From the NCBI RefSeq assembly GCF_002218065.1, contig NZ_BDUB01000001.1, forward strand, positions 4,993,118 to 5,057,117: DNA of 64,000 bases. The letters run 5' to 3'. The first letter of the stretch is position 1; every line of letters begins with the position of its first letter. Shown here one piece after another: positions 19,717 through 29,809 of the stretch. Below the pieces are notes generated by a model. That model was given only the letters and a program-made list of their open reading frames with translations. It was not told where the DNA came from and ran no database searches. The position numbers and the translations under genes were made by a program. The stretch is from Nodularia sp. NIES-3585 (lineage in GTDB: Bacteria; Cyanobacteriota; Cyanobacteriia; Cyanobacteriales; Nostocaceae).

Positions 19717-22700
19717 TTATTGGCGTGACTTATGAATTTGCTGTTGTCTGTTTAGAGCCAATCTCTGTTTTTCAGAACGATTACGAATATCTTTAAAAGA
19801 ATCTTCTTCTGGCTGTTCTTGACTCAGATGTTTTGCCAACAAACTGATACTAGGATATTGAAACATTTCTACCACGGAAATATCGCGGTGCAGTTTTTCT
19901 CTTAGTTGGGCGTTTACTTGAGAAATCAGCAAAGAATGACCGCCCAAGTCAAAAAAGTTATCGTTAATACTAACTTTTTCAATACCCAGTAATGTTTGCC
20001 AAGTACTAGCAATAGTCTGCTGTAGCTCTGTTTCTGGTGCTACATAAAGATTGTTTTGGGTAGAGAAAGTCTCTGGCAAAGGTAAGACGCGACGATTGAC
20101 CTTGCCATTGGGAGTCAAAGGAAGCGCATCTAAGAATATAAAAGCTGTTGGCACCATGTACTCAGGTAACTTTTCTTTCAGGAAATCTCGGAGTTGAGTG
20201 TCTAACTCTACTACTGTTTCCTGCTGATGCTGCCCAGCGACATAAGCAATTAAGCGCTGATGGTCTGAGTGATCACTGTGAGCCACAACTACAGATTCTC
20301 GAACGGCTGGGTGTTGATTTAGTAAGGCTTCTATTTCTCCTAATTCTATGCGGAAACCCCGAATCTTGACTTGATGATCAACACGTCCGAGAAATTCTAG
20401 GTTGCCATTATGGAGGTAGCGAACTAAGTCGCCTGTGTGATAAAGACGCTCCCCAGGTTTTAAACTGTATGGGTTAGGAATAAACCTTTGTGCTGTTAAG
20501 TCCGGTCGCTTAAAGTATCCTCTAGCAACACCTACACCGCCAATGTACAATTCGCCAGGAGTTCCTATAGGTACAAGTTGGAAATTGGAGTCGAGGACGT
20601 AAGTTTGGGCTTGGGGAATGGCTCTGCCAATAGGCACTTTACCAGTTTCTGGTACTGATAAGTTACAGAGTGTCGCCACAATTGTTGTTTCTGTGGGGCC
20701 GTAGCTGTTGACAAGGCGTACCCGGTTACCAACCTGTTGCTGCCAAGTATTCAAGTGTTTTGTGTCAGCTTTTTCGCCGCCAATAATCACTAATCGCAGA
20801 GAATTAAAAATTGCCAAATTTGCTGTTGCTAATTCACTAGTAACTTGATGCCAAAAGGCAGTAGGCAAATCCAGGACAGTTATCCCCCAATCACGGCATT
20901 GCTGTAAAAATTGAGGTATGGAACTGATCATTTCATCTGTCCGCAGTATCAGGGTAGCACCACAGATGAGACAGGGAAATATTTCTTCGGCGGCGGTATC
21001 AAAACTAATGGAAGCGAATTGCAGCACGCGATCGCTCGAATTAATTTCAAACTCTATACAGGCGGTATTAATATAACTACTTAAGGAATGATGCTGAATC
21101 ATTACCCCTTTCGGCGCTCCTGTAGAACCAGATGTATAAATTAGATAGGCAACGTTTTCAGGCTGAGTCTGATGAATCGGTTTCTCAAAGCTGTTATTAG
21201 AAATTATTGGCCAGTCGGTATCTAAGCAAATAACCTGAGCCTGATGTTGGGGGAGTGTCTCCAATTGTGCTGAAGAAGTTAGTAAAACTGACACTTGGGA
21301 ATCCTTTAACATCAAAGCTAGACGTTCTTGAGGATAAGCAGGATCTAAAGGTAGATATGCGCCTCCAGCTTTGAGAATTGCCAATAGTCCCACCAGCATC
21401 TCAAAAGAGCGCTCTATACATATTCCTACTAAAACTTCTGGTTTGACTCCCAGGGTTTTGAGGTGGTGAGCTAGTTGATTCGCGCGCTGATTTAGCTCTG
21501 TGTAAGTTAAATATTGGTTTTTATAACCCACTGCAACTGCATTTGGTGTCCGTTCTACCTGTGCTTCAAACAGTTGATGAATGCATTGTGCGGAGGAATT
21601 GGGAATTGTCGATTGATTCCTACTAAGTTTTAGTAACTCCTGAGAATCTGCCGCACTCAATAGTGGTAAGTTAGATAGCCGAGCTTGAGGATTAGCAGCA
21701 ATGCCTGAGAGTAAGTTCTGAAAATGCCTCAGCATTCGGCTGATGGTAGTAGCATCAAATAAGTCGGTATTGTAATAACATGATGCCGCTACTTCTTGGG
21801 GTGTGATTTCGATAGATAGGCTCAAATCAAACTGTGCTGTTTCAGTTTCTATTTTTACTAAGCTCAATGCCAAACCAGGTATTTCTGGTAAATGCGAGTA
21901 GTCTTGGACATTGAACATCACTTGAAAAAGAGGTGTCCGACTTACATCCCGTTCTGGTTGTACTGCTTCTACCAGTTGGTCAAATGGCAGATCCTGATGT
22001 GTGTAGGCTCCTATAGCCACCTTTCTCACTCTTGTCAGCAACTCATCAAAAGTCGGGTTACCGCTCATATCTGTACGTAATACCAAAGTATTGGCAAAAA
22101 AGCCAATTAAACCTTTTACTTCATTACGGTTACGGTTAGCAATTGGTGAACCAACAGCAATGTCATCTTGTCCTGTGTAACGATAGAGAAAAGTCTGAAA
22201 TGCTGCTAATAGCAACATAAATAAGGTTACACCCTCTTGACGAGCGATCGCCTTTAATTCCTTGATGACTGCTTCAGATAACTCTATAGACTGAATAGCA
22301 CCTTGTGAGGTTTGTACCGCAGGTCGTATTCGGTCAGTGGGTAGTTGTAATGCTGTTGGTATACCCTCAAGTTGTTTTTTCCAATAAGAGAGTTGGGTTT
22401 CCAGAATTTCTCCTTGTAGCCATTCCCTCTGCCAATTTGCAAAGTCTTTGTACTGGATAGAGATTTCTGCTAGAGGTGAAGCAGTTCCGGCTAAAAATGC
22501 TTTGTATAGTGATGCCATTTCCTGTAAAAACACCTCACTAGACCAACCATCCGAGATTATGTGGTGCATTTCCAGTAAAAGAATATGCTCTTGCGGTGCT
22601 AGGTACAAAACTTTAGCACGTAACAATGGCCCTTGAGTCAAGTCGAATGGTTGTTGACTTTGCTTAGTCAAGAATTGCTGAACTGCGGTATCACCTTGTA

Positions 22701-25065
22701 ATTTAATATCTATTCTTAATAAAGATAATTTTAAGGCAGCAGCTATAATTTGCACCTGCTGTCCGTTAACTATAGTAAAAGTAGTTCTGAGGGTTTCATG
22801 TCGCCGGATAATTTCGTTGATACTTTGCTCTAACAGCAGAACATCAAGCTCACCTTTGAGATTAACAGCTAAAGAAATATTGTAAGCTGGATTCCCTGGT
22901 TCCAATCTGTCAAGGAACCATAGTCTTTGCTGGGCAAAAGATAGAGGATATACTTCGGCTGGCTGGACTTGGCTAATAGATTCTGAAGGTATAAAAGCCT
23001 CTGTTGTGATTTGAGCGAGAATCTTGGGAACCAGCGATGACCGCACACTCATCCCTTCAAACAAGTCTGCTACAGATATTTCTACTTCTAAGTCGGTTTC
23101 AATCCGATTTTTGATCTCAAATACTTTTAAAGAATCCAGTCCTAGAGTACTTAATGGTTCTTCAACTTTAATATCACTTGAGGTGATACAAAATACTTCT
23201 GCCAAAAGTGCAATTAAATATGCTTCTAAAAGCGGTGGACGCTCCTGTGGGGAAAGTGCCAAAAGTTCCGAACGTTGTAAGCGAGTTTCTGCTCTAACAA
23301 TATTACTAATTTTGAGAATATTACTGGCAACTACATTCAGTTCGCCATTCTGAAATTGAGCGCGAGTTGCACGTCGCTGAATCTTACCACTGGAAGTTTT
23401 GGGAATACTACCTGGTTTAATTAAAACCACAGCATAAACTTGTACTTCGTACTCCTCAGTAATTCCTTGCCGAATTGCCGAAATCACTTCTTCTAAATTT
23501 GGCTGGGCGCGAAACTCTAATTCTTGTACAGTTACCAGCTTTTCTTCTTTATTAACCTCTACTGTAAATGCTGCACCAGCGCCAGAACGCAAGGATGGAT
23601 GACTGCGCTCGGCGGTTAATTCTATATCTTGTGGGTAAAGATTACGACCACGAATAATAATTAAATCTTTAGCTCTACCTATAATAAAAAGTTCGTCATT
23701 GTGTAGAAAGCCTAAATCGCCAGTCCGCAGGAATGGTTTTTCTCCTGTATCTGATAAGTAAGCTTGGAATGTCTCTGCTGTCTCCTGTTCACGATTCCAA
23801 TAACCTTGACCAACACTGGGACCAGATATCCAAATTTCCCCGATTTCACTAGGTTTGCAACTACTGAGTGTTTCTGGATTTGCAATAACTACTTTCTCTT
23901 CTGGTATGATGCGACCACAACTGACAAAATTGGATACATCCTCATCATTAACAGATGATTCAACTACCCGATGAGATTCTAATGCAGACTTCTGGATAGT
24001 TTTAATCGTCGGTGCTGTTGCTTTATCAACACCAGAAACCATGAGAGTCGTTTCCGCCATTCCGTAACAAGGATAAAATGCCTCCTTCTGGAAGCTGCAC
24101 TCAGCAAAAGCTGCTGCAAACCGCTCTAAAGTCTCATGTCGAATTGGTTCAGCACCGTTAAATGCAACACTCCAACTACTCAAGTCAAGAGTTGCTTTTT
24201 GTTCAGGAGTAATTTTTTGAGTACATAAATCATAGGCAAAGTTCGGTCCACCACTGGTTGTACCTTTATACTGAGAAATTGCCTGCAACCAACGATAAGG
24301 ACGTTGCAGAAAAGAAGTTGGAGGCATAATGATGCAAGGAAAACCTCCATACAAAGGTTGCAATATTCCCCCAATCAGACCCATATCGTGGTACATCGGT
24401 AACCAAGTCACAAACTTACTGTCTGGAGAATGTTCCATGAATTGGTAAGTTGTGGCAGCATTATGTAGTAAGTTGCTATGACTAATCATCACACCTTTGG
24501 GTGTTCCAGTAGAACCAGAGGTGTATTGTAGAAAAGCTAATGTGTCTTGATTAATAAAAGGTTTTTGCCAAGAGTCTTCTATTCCTTCTGCGAGATTATC
24601 GGTAGTTAGCCACTGTAAAGATTCTAAGTCTGCCTTGTCTGTCATTAGAGACTGCACTGTTGGCAGAATTGCTGTTGTGGTTAGAGCGATCGCGGCTTGT
24701 GCATCTGTGGAGATAGCCTTTATTCTGGGTGTATTGCGCTGATTTCGGGGAGGATATGCCGTTACAGCCACAACTCCCGCATATAAACAACCGAAAAAAG
24801 CCACTAAAAAATCTAGTCCGGCTGGATAAAGTAGTAAAGCCCGTTCTCCCGATAAACCTAATGCTTGTAATTGAGCCGCTACTCGACGCGATCGCCTATC
24901 CAATTCTTCATAAGTTAGTGTTAGTGCTGCTTGTTCTGTCTCCCCATCCAGCAAGAAAGTAAAAGCATCTCTGTTTGGCTGGGTAGAGCTTCTTAAACGC
25001 ACTACATCGACAAATGTAGAACAATTACTAGAAATTTCAACTAAGTTATGAGAAAATTTACTCAT
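19717..25065 (-). CDS. Loading protein: fatty acyl-AMP ligase-ACP fused to NRPS module C-A-PCP
   Basis: A 1782-residue starter protein. Residues 1-590 form a fatty acyl-AMP ligase (LQYTSGSTGTPKGVM, TWLPMYHDMGLIGG), followed by a carrier domain (LGLDSLKVFE, near 646), a condensation domain (PLSFAQQRLWFLD, MHHIISDGW), an adenylation domain (YLIYTSGSTGAPKG near 1308) and a peptidyl carrier (DLGGHSLLI near 1705). The FAAL activates a fatty acid as acyl-AMP and loads the ACP; the C domain then joins it to the first amino acid, giving an N-acylated lipopeptide start. The A-domain specificity residues by hand read roughly DTEDIGSIVK; I do not assign a substrate. It is the first gene of the minus-strand operon and diverges from the TonB receptor gene across an 890-base gap. 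Confidence 0.94.
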   Translation of the reverse strand: MSKFSHNLVEISSNCSTFVDVVRLRSSTQPNRDAFTFLLDGETEQAALTLTYEELDRRSRRVAAQLQALGLSGERALLLYPAGLDFLVAFFGCLYAGVVAVTAYPPRNQRNTPRIKAISTDAQAAIALTTTAILPTVQSLMTDKADLESLQWLTTDNLAEGIEDSWQKPFINQDTLAFLQYTSGSTGTPKGVMISHSNLLHNAATTYQFMEHSPDSKFVTWLPMYHDMGLIGGILQPLYGGFPCIIMPPTSFLQRPYRWLQAISQYKGTTSGGPNFAYDLCTQKITPEQKATLDLSSWSVAFNGAEPIRHETLERFAAAFAECSFQKEAFYPCYGMAETTLMVSGVDKATAPTIKTIQKSALESHRVVESSVNDEDVSNFVSCGRIIPEEKVVIANPETLSSCKPSEIGEIWISGPSVGQGYWNREQETAETFQAYLSDTGEKPFLRTGDLGFLHNDELFIIGRAKDLIIIRGRNLYPQDIELTAERSHPSLRSGAGAAFTVEVNKEEKLVTVQELEFRAQPNLEEVISAIRQGITEEYEVQVYAVVLIKPGSIPKTSSGKIQRRATRAQFQNGELNVVASNILKISNIVRAETRLQRSELLALSPQERPPLLEAYLIALLAEVFCITSSDIKVEEPLSTLGLDSLKVFEIKNRIETDLEVEISVADLFEGMSVRSSLVPKILAQITTEAFIPSESISQVQPAEVYPLSFAQQRLWFLDRLEPGNPAYNISLAVNLKGELDVLLLEQSINEIIRRHETLRTTFTIVNGQQVQIIAAALKLSLLRIDIKLQGDTAVQQFLTKQSQQPFDLTQGPLLRAKVLYLAPQEHILLLEMHHIISDGWSSEVFLQEMASLYKAFLAGTASPLAEISIQYKDFANWQREWLQGEILETQLSYWKKQLEGIPTALQLPTDRIRPAVQTSQGAIQSIELSEAVIKELKAIARQEGVTLFMLLLAAFQTFLYRYTGQDDIAVGSPIANRNRNEVKGLIGFFANTLVLRTDMSGNPTFDELLTRVRKVAIGAYTHQDLPFDQLVEAVQPERDVSRTPLFQVMFNVQDYSHLPEIPGLALSLVKIETETAQFDLSLSIEITPQEVAASCYYNTDLFDATTISRMLRHFQNLLSGIAANPQARLSNLPLLSAADSQELLKLSRNQSTIPNSSAQCIHQLFEAQVERTPNAVAVGYKNQYLTYTELNQRANQLAHHLKTLGVKPEVLVGICIERSFEMLVGLLAILKAGGAYLPLDPAYPQERLALMLKDSQVSVLLTSSAQLETLPQHQAQVICLDTDWPIISNNSFEKPIHQTQPENVAYLIYTSGSTGAPKGVMIQHHSLSSYINTACIEFEINSSDRVLQFASISFDTAAEEIFPCLICGATLILRTDEMISSIPQFLQQCRDWGITVLDLPTAFWHQVTSELATANLAIFNSLRLVIIGGEKADTKHLNTWQQQVGNRVRLVNSYGPTETTIVATLCNLSVPETGKVPIGRAIPQAQTYVLDSNFQLVPIGTPGELYIGGVGVARGYFKRPDLTAQRFIPNPYSLKPGERLYHTGDLVRYLHNGNLEFLGRVDHQVKIRGFRIELGEIEALLNQHPAVRESVVVAHSDHSDHQRLIAYVAGQHQQETVVELDTQLRDFLKEKLPEYMVPTAFIFLDALPLTPNGKVNRRVLPLPETFSTQNNLYVAPETELQQTIASTWQTLLGIEKVSINDNFFDLGGHSLLISQVNAQLREKLHRDISVVEMFQYPSISLLAKHLSQEQPEEDSFKDIRNRSEKQRLALNRQQQIHKSRQ

Positions 25066-25526
25066 TTTTGTGTTCGCAAGTTAAATGTCACCCTGATATA
25101 TTGCTCCTTTGATTCTGACTCTAATGAGAACAATCAAGAGCAAGTGAAAAAAGTAGATTTAATTACTTAACTTAGCTCGACTTTATCCATTTTTTTGGCA
25201 ACGCGATTGGTATCGCTAAAACCTATGTGGGACAGTGGTGTGACTTTTTTACCTTCATCGATACTCTGTGAGGTAGAAAAAAGATTTGCCAAAAACCAGG
25301 ATTTTTACCAGTTCAAGAAACCGAGTTCTTAATTTTGGATCAAGTCGATCTGAGGTTTCGACCTTTAAGGATTAGTTGGGCAAAGCACTAATAACTCTAG
25401 TGTTATATAAACCATAATCCAAAGATTTACTGGTATCATCTGTACTATCTTTTGACATATATTATCAACTAATTCTAACTCACTATACTTGAAGCTCGTA
25501 GCATTGGCAACCCCATAACTTATAAA

Positions 25527-25543
25527 AATTATTATCAATAATT
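25527..25543. promoter_or_regulatory. AT-rich palindrome, possible second Fur-type site
   Basis: Perfect inverted repeat AATTATT-ATC-AATAATT. Its composition resembles half of a Fur box, but such AT-rich palindromes can arise by chance. It lies about 460 bases upstream of the FAAL-NRPS start and 410 bases upstream of the receptor start, too far for a firm assignment. Confidence 0.3.
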
Positions 25544-25882
25544 GAGCATCTATCAGTTAACCTGATGTTCGACTCTTTTTAACTGTGTCCAAAGAACAAG
25601 CACTTATTTTCAGACATTTACCTCAAGCGCCGGAATTTAAATTTGACATAAAACTCGGAAATAAAGGTATTTTTGGGATAAAGTAGATTATTTAAGCCTA
25701 ATTTAAGCTTTTTGCATTACTTGCTAAAAGGTGGTTTGAATGATATTTAGAACCTTGATTATCTGTCAAGCAGATACTTGCTGTGAAAATAGTTGCGATT
25801 TGGATACATGATAATTAAAATAAATTCTTAATTGACTTGTGTCTTAGCTCACTTTGCAGTATTGTTAAAACGTTTCTAGCTA

Positions 25883-25908
25883 GATGATAATTATTAGTAT
25901 TTATCATC
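25883..25908 (+). promoter_or_regulatory. Putative Fur box upstream of the TonB receptor
   Basis: Perfect 8-bp inverted repeat GATGATAA-N10-TTATCATC, centred about 60 bases before the receptor ATG at 25956. The sequence and placement fit the iron repressor Fur, whose consensus is built from GATAAT-type units. Binding would shut the uptake operon when iron is plentiful. The palindrome is seen directly; the factor is inferred from the pattern and from the downstream genes. Confidence 0.65.
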
Positions 25909-25955
25909 GTGCCTTTCAATAGGTGCAAGTAGTGTGATTGAGTGTAAGTGGATAA

Positions 25956-28694
25956 ATGAAGTTAGATAAATTGTTTCAAAGCCTATTGTTGACAGGTGCA
26001 GTTGTTGTTTTAACTAACACTCCATCTCGCGGGAAGGAAGTGCTAAAGGATACCGAGGGTGAATCTTCTAGTGCAACAGTAGCAGATTCTAGGTTCAAGG
26101 ACACGGTTACAGTTAGAAATCAGGAATTTTCCGTCAGTAAGTCTCCAGCATTGGCTTCCAGTGATAGGAAGCCCCGATATGGAGAGTCTCAAGTTGAAAT
26201 TTCTCTACCAAATATAAAGTCAAAGGAATCAAGCAAAAAGACTCTTCCAGTCAAAGGGATTGAACGCATCTCTCAAGGTGCAGCATTACTCGTACAGTCG
26301 CCAACACCAGAAGTAGTACAAGTTACCGGAGTGCAAGCTACTCGCACAGATCAAGGTGTGGAGGTGATTTTACAGACTACTCAAGGACAAGAGTTACAAA
26401 TCACCAATCGCAGTGCCGATAATAACTTTATCGCTGATATTCCTAATGCTCAACTGCTTTTACCCAGTGGCGATGGCTTCATATTCCGTTCCCCAAACCC
26501 AATTGAGGGAATTACTGAGATAACGGTAACAAACTTCGATGCAAATACTATCCGAGTCACAGTCATAGGTGAGGCAGGATTACCCACTGTGGTGTTATTT
26601 GATAGTGATGAAGGTCTGATTTTTGGCTTCACACCAGTTATATCTTCTGCCCAGACTCCACAATTACCAGCAGAAGCAGAAGGTGAAACTCAAACAGAAC
26701 AACCATCAACTCCAGACCAGCCGATTGAATTGGTGGTAACGGGTCAGCAAGATAGATACAGTGTACCCAATGCCACAACTGCGACGAGAACAGACACACC
26801 CCTGCGTGATATTCCCCAATCAATTCAAGCGGTTCCCCGACAGGTGCTAGAGGATCAACAGGTAATTCGAGCCTCAGAGGCACTACTTAATGTCAGTGGT
26901 GTACAACGGGGAAATTCAGCTGGCAATACAGTTGAGTTATTTAACATTCGCGGATTTCAACAATTTGGAGGGAATCTCCGCGATGGCTTTAGAGATAGTT
27001 CTAACTTTGTAGAAACAGCAAATTTGGAACGGATAGAAGTCCTCAAAGGCCCCGCGTCTGTACTCTACGGCAATTTAGATCCGGGTGGTATTATTAACTA
27101 CGTTACGAAACAACCGCTTGCAGAGCCTTTTTATGCTGTGGGATTGCAAATTGGAAGTTTTGGTTTAGTGCGACCAACCCTTGATTTTTCAGGCCCCTTA
27201 AACCCAGAGCGTACAGTCCTTTATCGATTGAATGCGGCTTATGAGGGAGGAGGCAATTTTCGGAACTTTGACACAGAAGTTAAACGATTTTTCATTTCAC
27301 CTGTAGTTAGCTGGAAGATTAGCGATCGCACTGACGTAACATTTGAATTTGAGTATGTAAATGATCTACGACCTAGTGATCGGGGATTATTTGCTTTTGG
27401 CACAGGTATTGCTGATATTCCCTTTGATCGAGTGTTGGGTGAACCAGATGATTCTAGCGAGAGTACACAGTTTAGGACAGGATATCGATTTGAGCATCGT
27501 TTCAACGACGACTGGAAAATTCGCAATCGGTTTCGATTATCTTCTGTTGATGCCATTTCCTATACCACTGAACCTGATAGTCTGAATGAGGAGACTGGGG
27601 AACTATTTAGAACCTTGTATAAAGAGGTTTACGAATTGAAAAACTATGGCTTACAAACCGATGTGGTAGGAAAGTTTAATACGGGATCAATCGAGCATCA
27701 ACTTTTGTTTGGCGTTGATTTATCCTGGCAAACAGAAGATGGTTTTTATCCATTTACTGAAACTGCCAGCATTAATATCTTTAATCCTGTTTACGGAAAT
27801 GTTTCCCGACCTGCTAGTAGAGATCAATATCCAGATAGCTTTTCTTTTCGGACTGAAACAAATTCTCTTGGCTTTTTTCTCCAAGATCAAGTAAAGCTGG
27901 CTGAAAACTTAAAACTACTAGTAGGAGGACGCTTTGATTTTATTAATCAAAGTACCACTTCCAGTGAACGGGAAGACCAAGCTTTTAGTCCACGAGTTGG
28001 CATTGTCTATCAACCGATTGAGCCAATTTCTCTATATACCAGTTTCAGTAGATCATTTCAACCTAACTTTGGAACTCGTGTAGATGGCTCGCTACTTGAA
28101 CCAGTGCGCGGTACGCAGTATGAAGTTGGCATTAGAGGTGAGTTTCTTAACAGTAGGTTAACTACAAACCTAGCGGCATACGAAATTACCAAAAGTAATC
28201 TTGGTGTCACCGATCCAGATAATCCAATTTTCTCCATTCCATCAGGAGAGCAAAGAAGCCGGGGTATTGAGTTGGATGTCACAGGACAAATTCTTCCGGG
28301 ATGGAATATGATTGCTTCCTACGCTTACACTGATGCGAGAGTTACCAAAGACGACAATCTACAGCCGGGTAATTTACTTGATGGTGTGCCGTTTAATTCA
28401 GCTAGTTTGTGGTCAACTTATGAGATTCAAACAGGTGATTTACAAGGATTAGGATTTGGTTTGGGTCTATTCTATGTTGGTGAACGCCAAGGTGATTTGA
28501 GTAACTCTTTTCAAATACCCAGCTATGTGCGTACTGATGCTAGCGTGTTTTATCGACGAAACAACTGGCGAGTGAGCATCAATGTTAATAACCTGTTCAA
28601 TGTGAACTATATCGAAGCTGGCGGACAGGTCAGACGTAATATTGATCCTGGTGCGCCGTTGACGGTGAGAGGAAGGGTGTCAGTGGAGTTTTAG
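25956..28694 (+). CDS. TonB-dependent siderophore receptor with N-terminal AMIN domain
   Basis: A 912-residue outer-membrane receptor. Residues 1-26 look like a signal peptide (MKLDKLFQSLLLTGAVVVL). A low-complexity stretch is followed by an AMIN-type domain (about 115-225), a usual addition in cyanobacterial receptors that is thought to help periplasmic or cell-wall placement. A TonB-box-like stretch (ELVVTG near 263) precedes the plug (PLRDIPQSIQAVP, NVSGVQRG, FNIRGF, ERIEVLKGPASVLYG) and a beta barrel that ends in the terminal Phe expected for outer-membrane insertion (RVSVEF). Similarity is to FhuA/hydroxamate-type siderophore receptors. It is the first gene of a plus-strand operon with binding protein and ABC genes, 41 bases upstream of the FecB-like gene, and is probably iron-repressed through the upstream palindrome. 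Confidence 0.95.
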   Translation: MKLDKLFQSLLLTGAVVVLTNTPSRGKEVLKDTEGESSSATVADSRFKDTVTVRNQEFSVSKSPALASSDRKPRYGESQVEISLPNIKSKESSKKTLPVKGIERISQGAALLVQSPTPEVVQVTGVQATRTDQGVEVILQTTQGQELQITNRSADNNFIADIPNAQLLLPSGDGFIFRSPNPIEGITEITVTNFDANTIRVTVIGEAGLPTVVLFDSDEGLIFGFTPVISSAQTPQLPAEAEGETQTEQPSTPDQPIELVVTGQQDRYSVPNATTATRTDTPLRDIPQSIQAVPRQVLEDQQVIRASEALLNVSGVQRGNSAGNTVELFNIRGFQQFGGNLRDGFRDSSNFVETANLERIEVLKGPASVLYGNLDPGGIINYVTKQPLAEPFYAVGLQIGSFGLVRPTLDFSGPLNPERTVLYRLNAAYEGGGNFRNFDTEVKRFFISPVVSWKISDRTDVTFEFEYVNDLRPSDRGLFAFGTGIADIPFDRVLGEPDDSSESTQFRTGYRFEHRFNDDWKIRNRFRLSSVDAISYTTEPDSLNEETGELFRTLYKEVYELKNYGLQTDVVGKFNTGSIEHQLLFGVDLSWQTEDGFYPFTETASINIFNPVYGNVSRPASRDQYPDSFSFRTETNSLGFFLQDQVKLAENLKLLVGGRFDFINQSTTSSEREDQAFSPRVGIVYQPIEPISLYTSFSRSFQPNFGTRVDGSLLEPVRGTQYEVGIRGEFLNSRLTTNLAAYEITKSNLGVTDPDNPIFSIPSGEQRSRGIELDVTGQILPGWNMIASYAYTDARVTKDDNLQPGNLLDGVPFNSASLWSTYEIQTGDLQGLGFGLGLFYVGERQGDLSNSFQIPSYVRTDASVFYRRNNWRVSINVNNLFNVNYIEAGGQVRRNIDPGAPLTVRGRVSVEF

Positions 28695-28735
28695 ATTGTC
28701 CTGCACTTCGAGTAGAACTAAATCAATATTTCAAA

Positions 28736-29701
28736 ATGCATAAAATTCGTCGTGGGCTTGGATGGTTTGGGTTGACACTTCTGGCAATTGTGCTATTTTA
28801 TGCTTGTGCTAATAATGTCTCACAAAACTTAACCAACTCAGCAGAGTTATTGCCTTCACAGTGCAGAATAGTCAAACATCTTATGGGTGAAACCTGTGTT
28901 CCTAATAACCCACAGCGAATTATTGCTGCGAGTGAATCGACTCTGGAGGCGGCTTTAATACTGGGCTTGAAGCCCACAGCTACAACTAATTACGCACAAC
29001 AGACCGATTACTTGAAAGCAAGGTTTGAAACTTCTGCCAGTGTTGGTTTGGATTCACGACAACTAAGTTTAGAAAAAATTCTCACCATCAAACCAGATTT
29101 AATCTTGGCTACAGATGATTATGGAGAACAGCAGGAATTGTATGATCGGCTATCACAAATCGCTCCTACTGTGATTGGAAAGTGGTGGGATGGTAAGAGT
29201 ATTCGCTGGAAAGAATGCTTTCAATTGTTTGCCCAAGCCTTTGGAAAAACATCTGAAGCTGAAGAAATCGTCAATGCTTACAATCAAAGGATTGCAGAAT
29301 TACAGCAGCAAATGGGCGATCGCCTCCCAAATACTGTCATCTCAATTGTCGAAATTTATCCCGATAGAATCCGCCTATTTGGGAAAACCAAGATTGTCAG
29401 TATGAGTAGCACTATTCTCGAAGACATCGGCTTTCCTCGGCCACCTTCCCAGGAAGAGGGAATGGATATCTCCCTTGAAAGTATTGGGGATGCTGATGGC
29501 GATATCATTTTTTTAATGGCACGAGATCCCGAAGCACAACTTTATCAGCAAGTTCTTAATCATCCTCTATGGAAACAACTGAACGCTGTACAGGCTGGAA
29601 AAGTATATACAGTTGAAGATAGTTACTGGGGTGGAAGTGGTTACATTGCTGCCAATCTCATTCTGGATGACTTGTTTAAATATTTAGTAGAGAAACAATA
29701 A
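28736..29701 (+). CDS. FecB/FepB-like iron-siderophore binding lipoprotein
   Basis: A 321-residue periplasmic substrate-binding protein of the iron-complex family. The N terminus is a short positive stretch and a hydrophobic helix ending in FYAC, a plausible lipoprotein signal with the lipidated Cys near residue 26. The core shows the class features CVPNNPQRIIAAS, LEKILTIKPDLILATD and the closing VEDSYWGGSGYIAANLILDDL. It should capture the ferric siderophore released by the receptor and pass it to an inner-membrane importer. No FecCD-type permease lies in this window, so the importer must be encoded elsewhere. Same strand as, and close behind, the receptor gene. Confidence 0.92.
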   Translation: MHKIRRGLGWFGLTLLAIVLFYACANNVSQNLTNSAELLPSQCRIVKHLMGETCVPNNPQRIIAASESTLEAALILGLKPTATTNYAQQTDYLKARFETSASVGLDSRQLSLEKILTIKPDLILATDDYGEQQELYDRLSQIAPTVIGKWWDGKSIRWKECFQLFAQAFGKTSEAEEIVNAYNQRIAELQQQMGDRLPNTVISIVEIYPDRIRLFGKTKIVSMSSTILEDIGFPRPPSQEEGMDISLESIGDADGDIIFLMARDPEAQLYQQVLNHPLWKQLNAVQAGKVYTVEDSYWGGSGYIAANLILDDLFKYLVEKQ

Positions 29702-29809
29702 AACCTATGTTCAAATACATTTAAATAATCAGGCATGGGTCGGCTCAAATTTGTTTGTTGCTCATACCATTATTGATTTATATAAACGTTTAGAGAAGTA
29801 ATCATAAAG

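Larger units (their letters stand above)
25066..25955. other. Divergent intergenic control region between assembly line and siderophore-uptake operon
   Basis: An 890-base AT-rich gap without a convincing gene. It separates the start of the FAAL-NRPS operon (minus strand) from the TonB receptor operon (plus strand), so promoters for both should lie here. Two palindromes rich in TTATC/GATAA were found and are listed separately. No clear -10/-35 pair could be fixed by eye. Confidence 0.6.
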
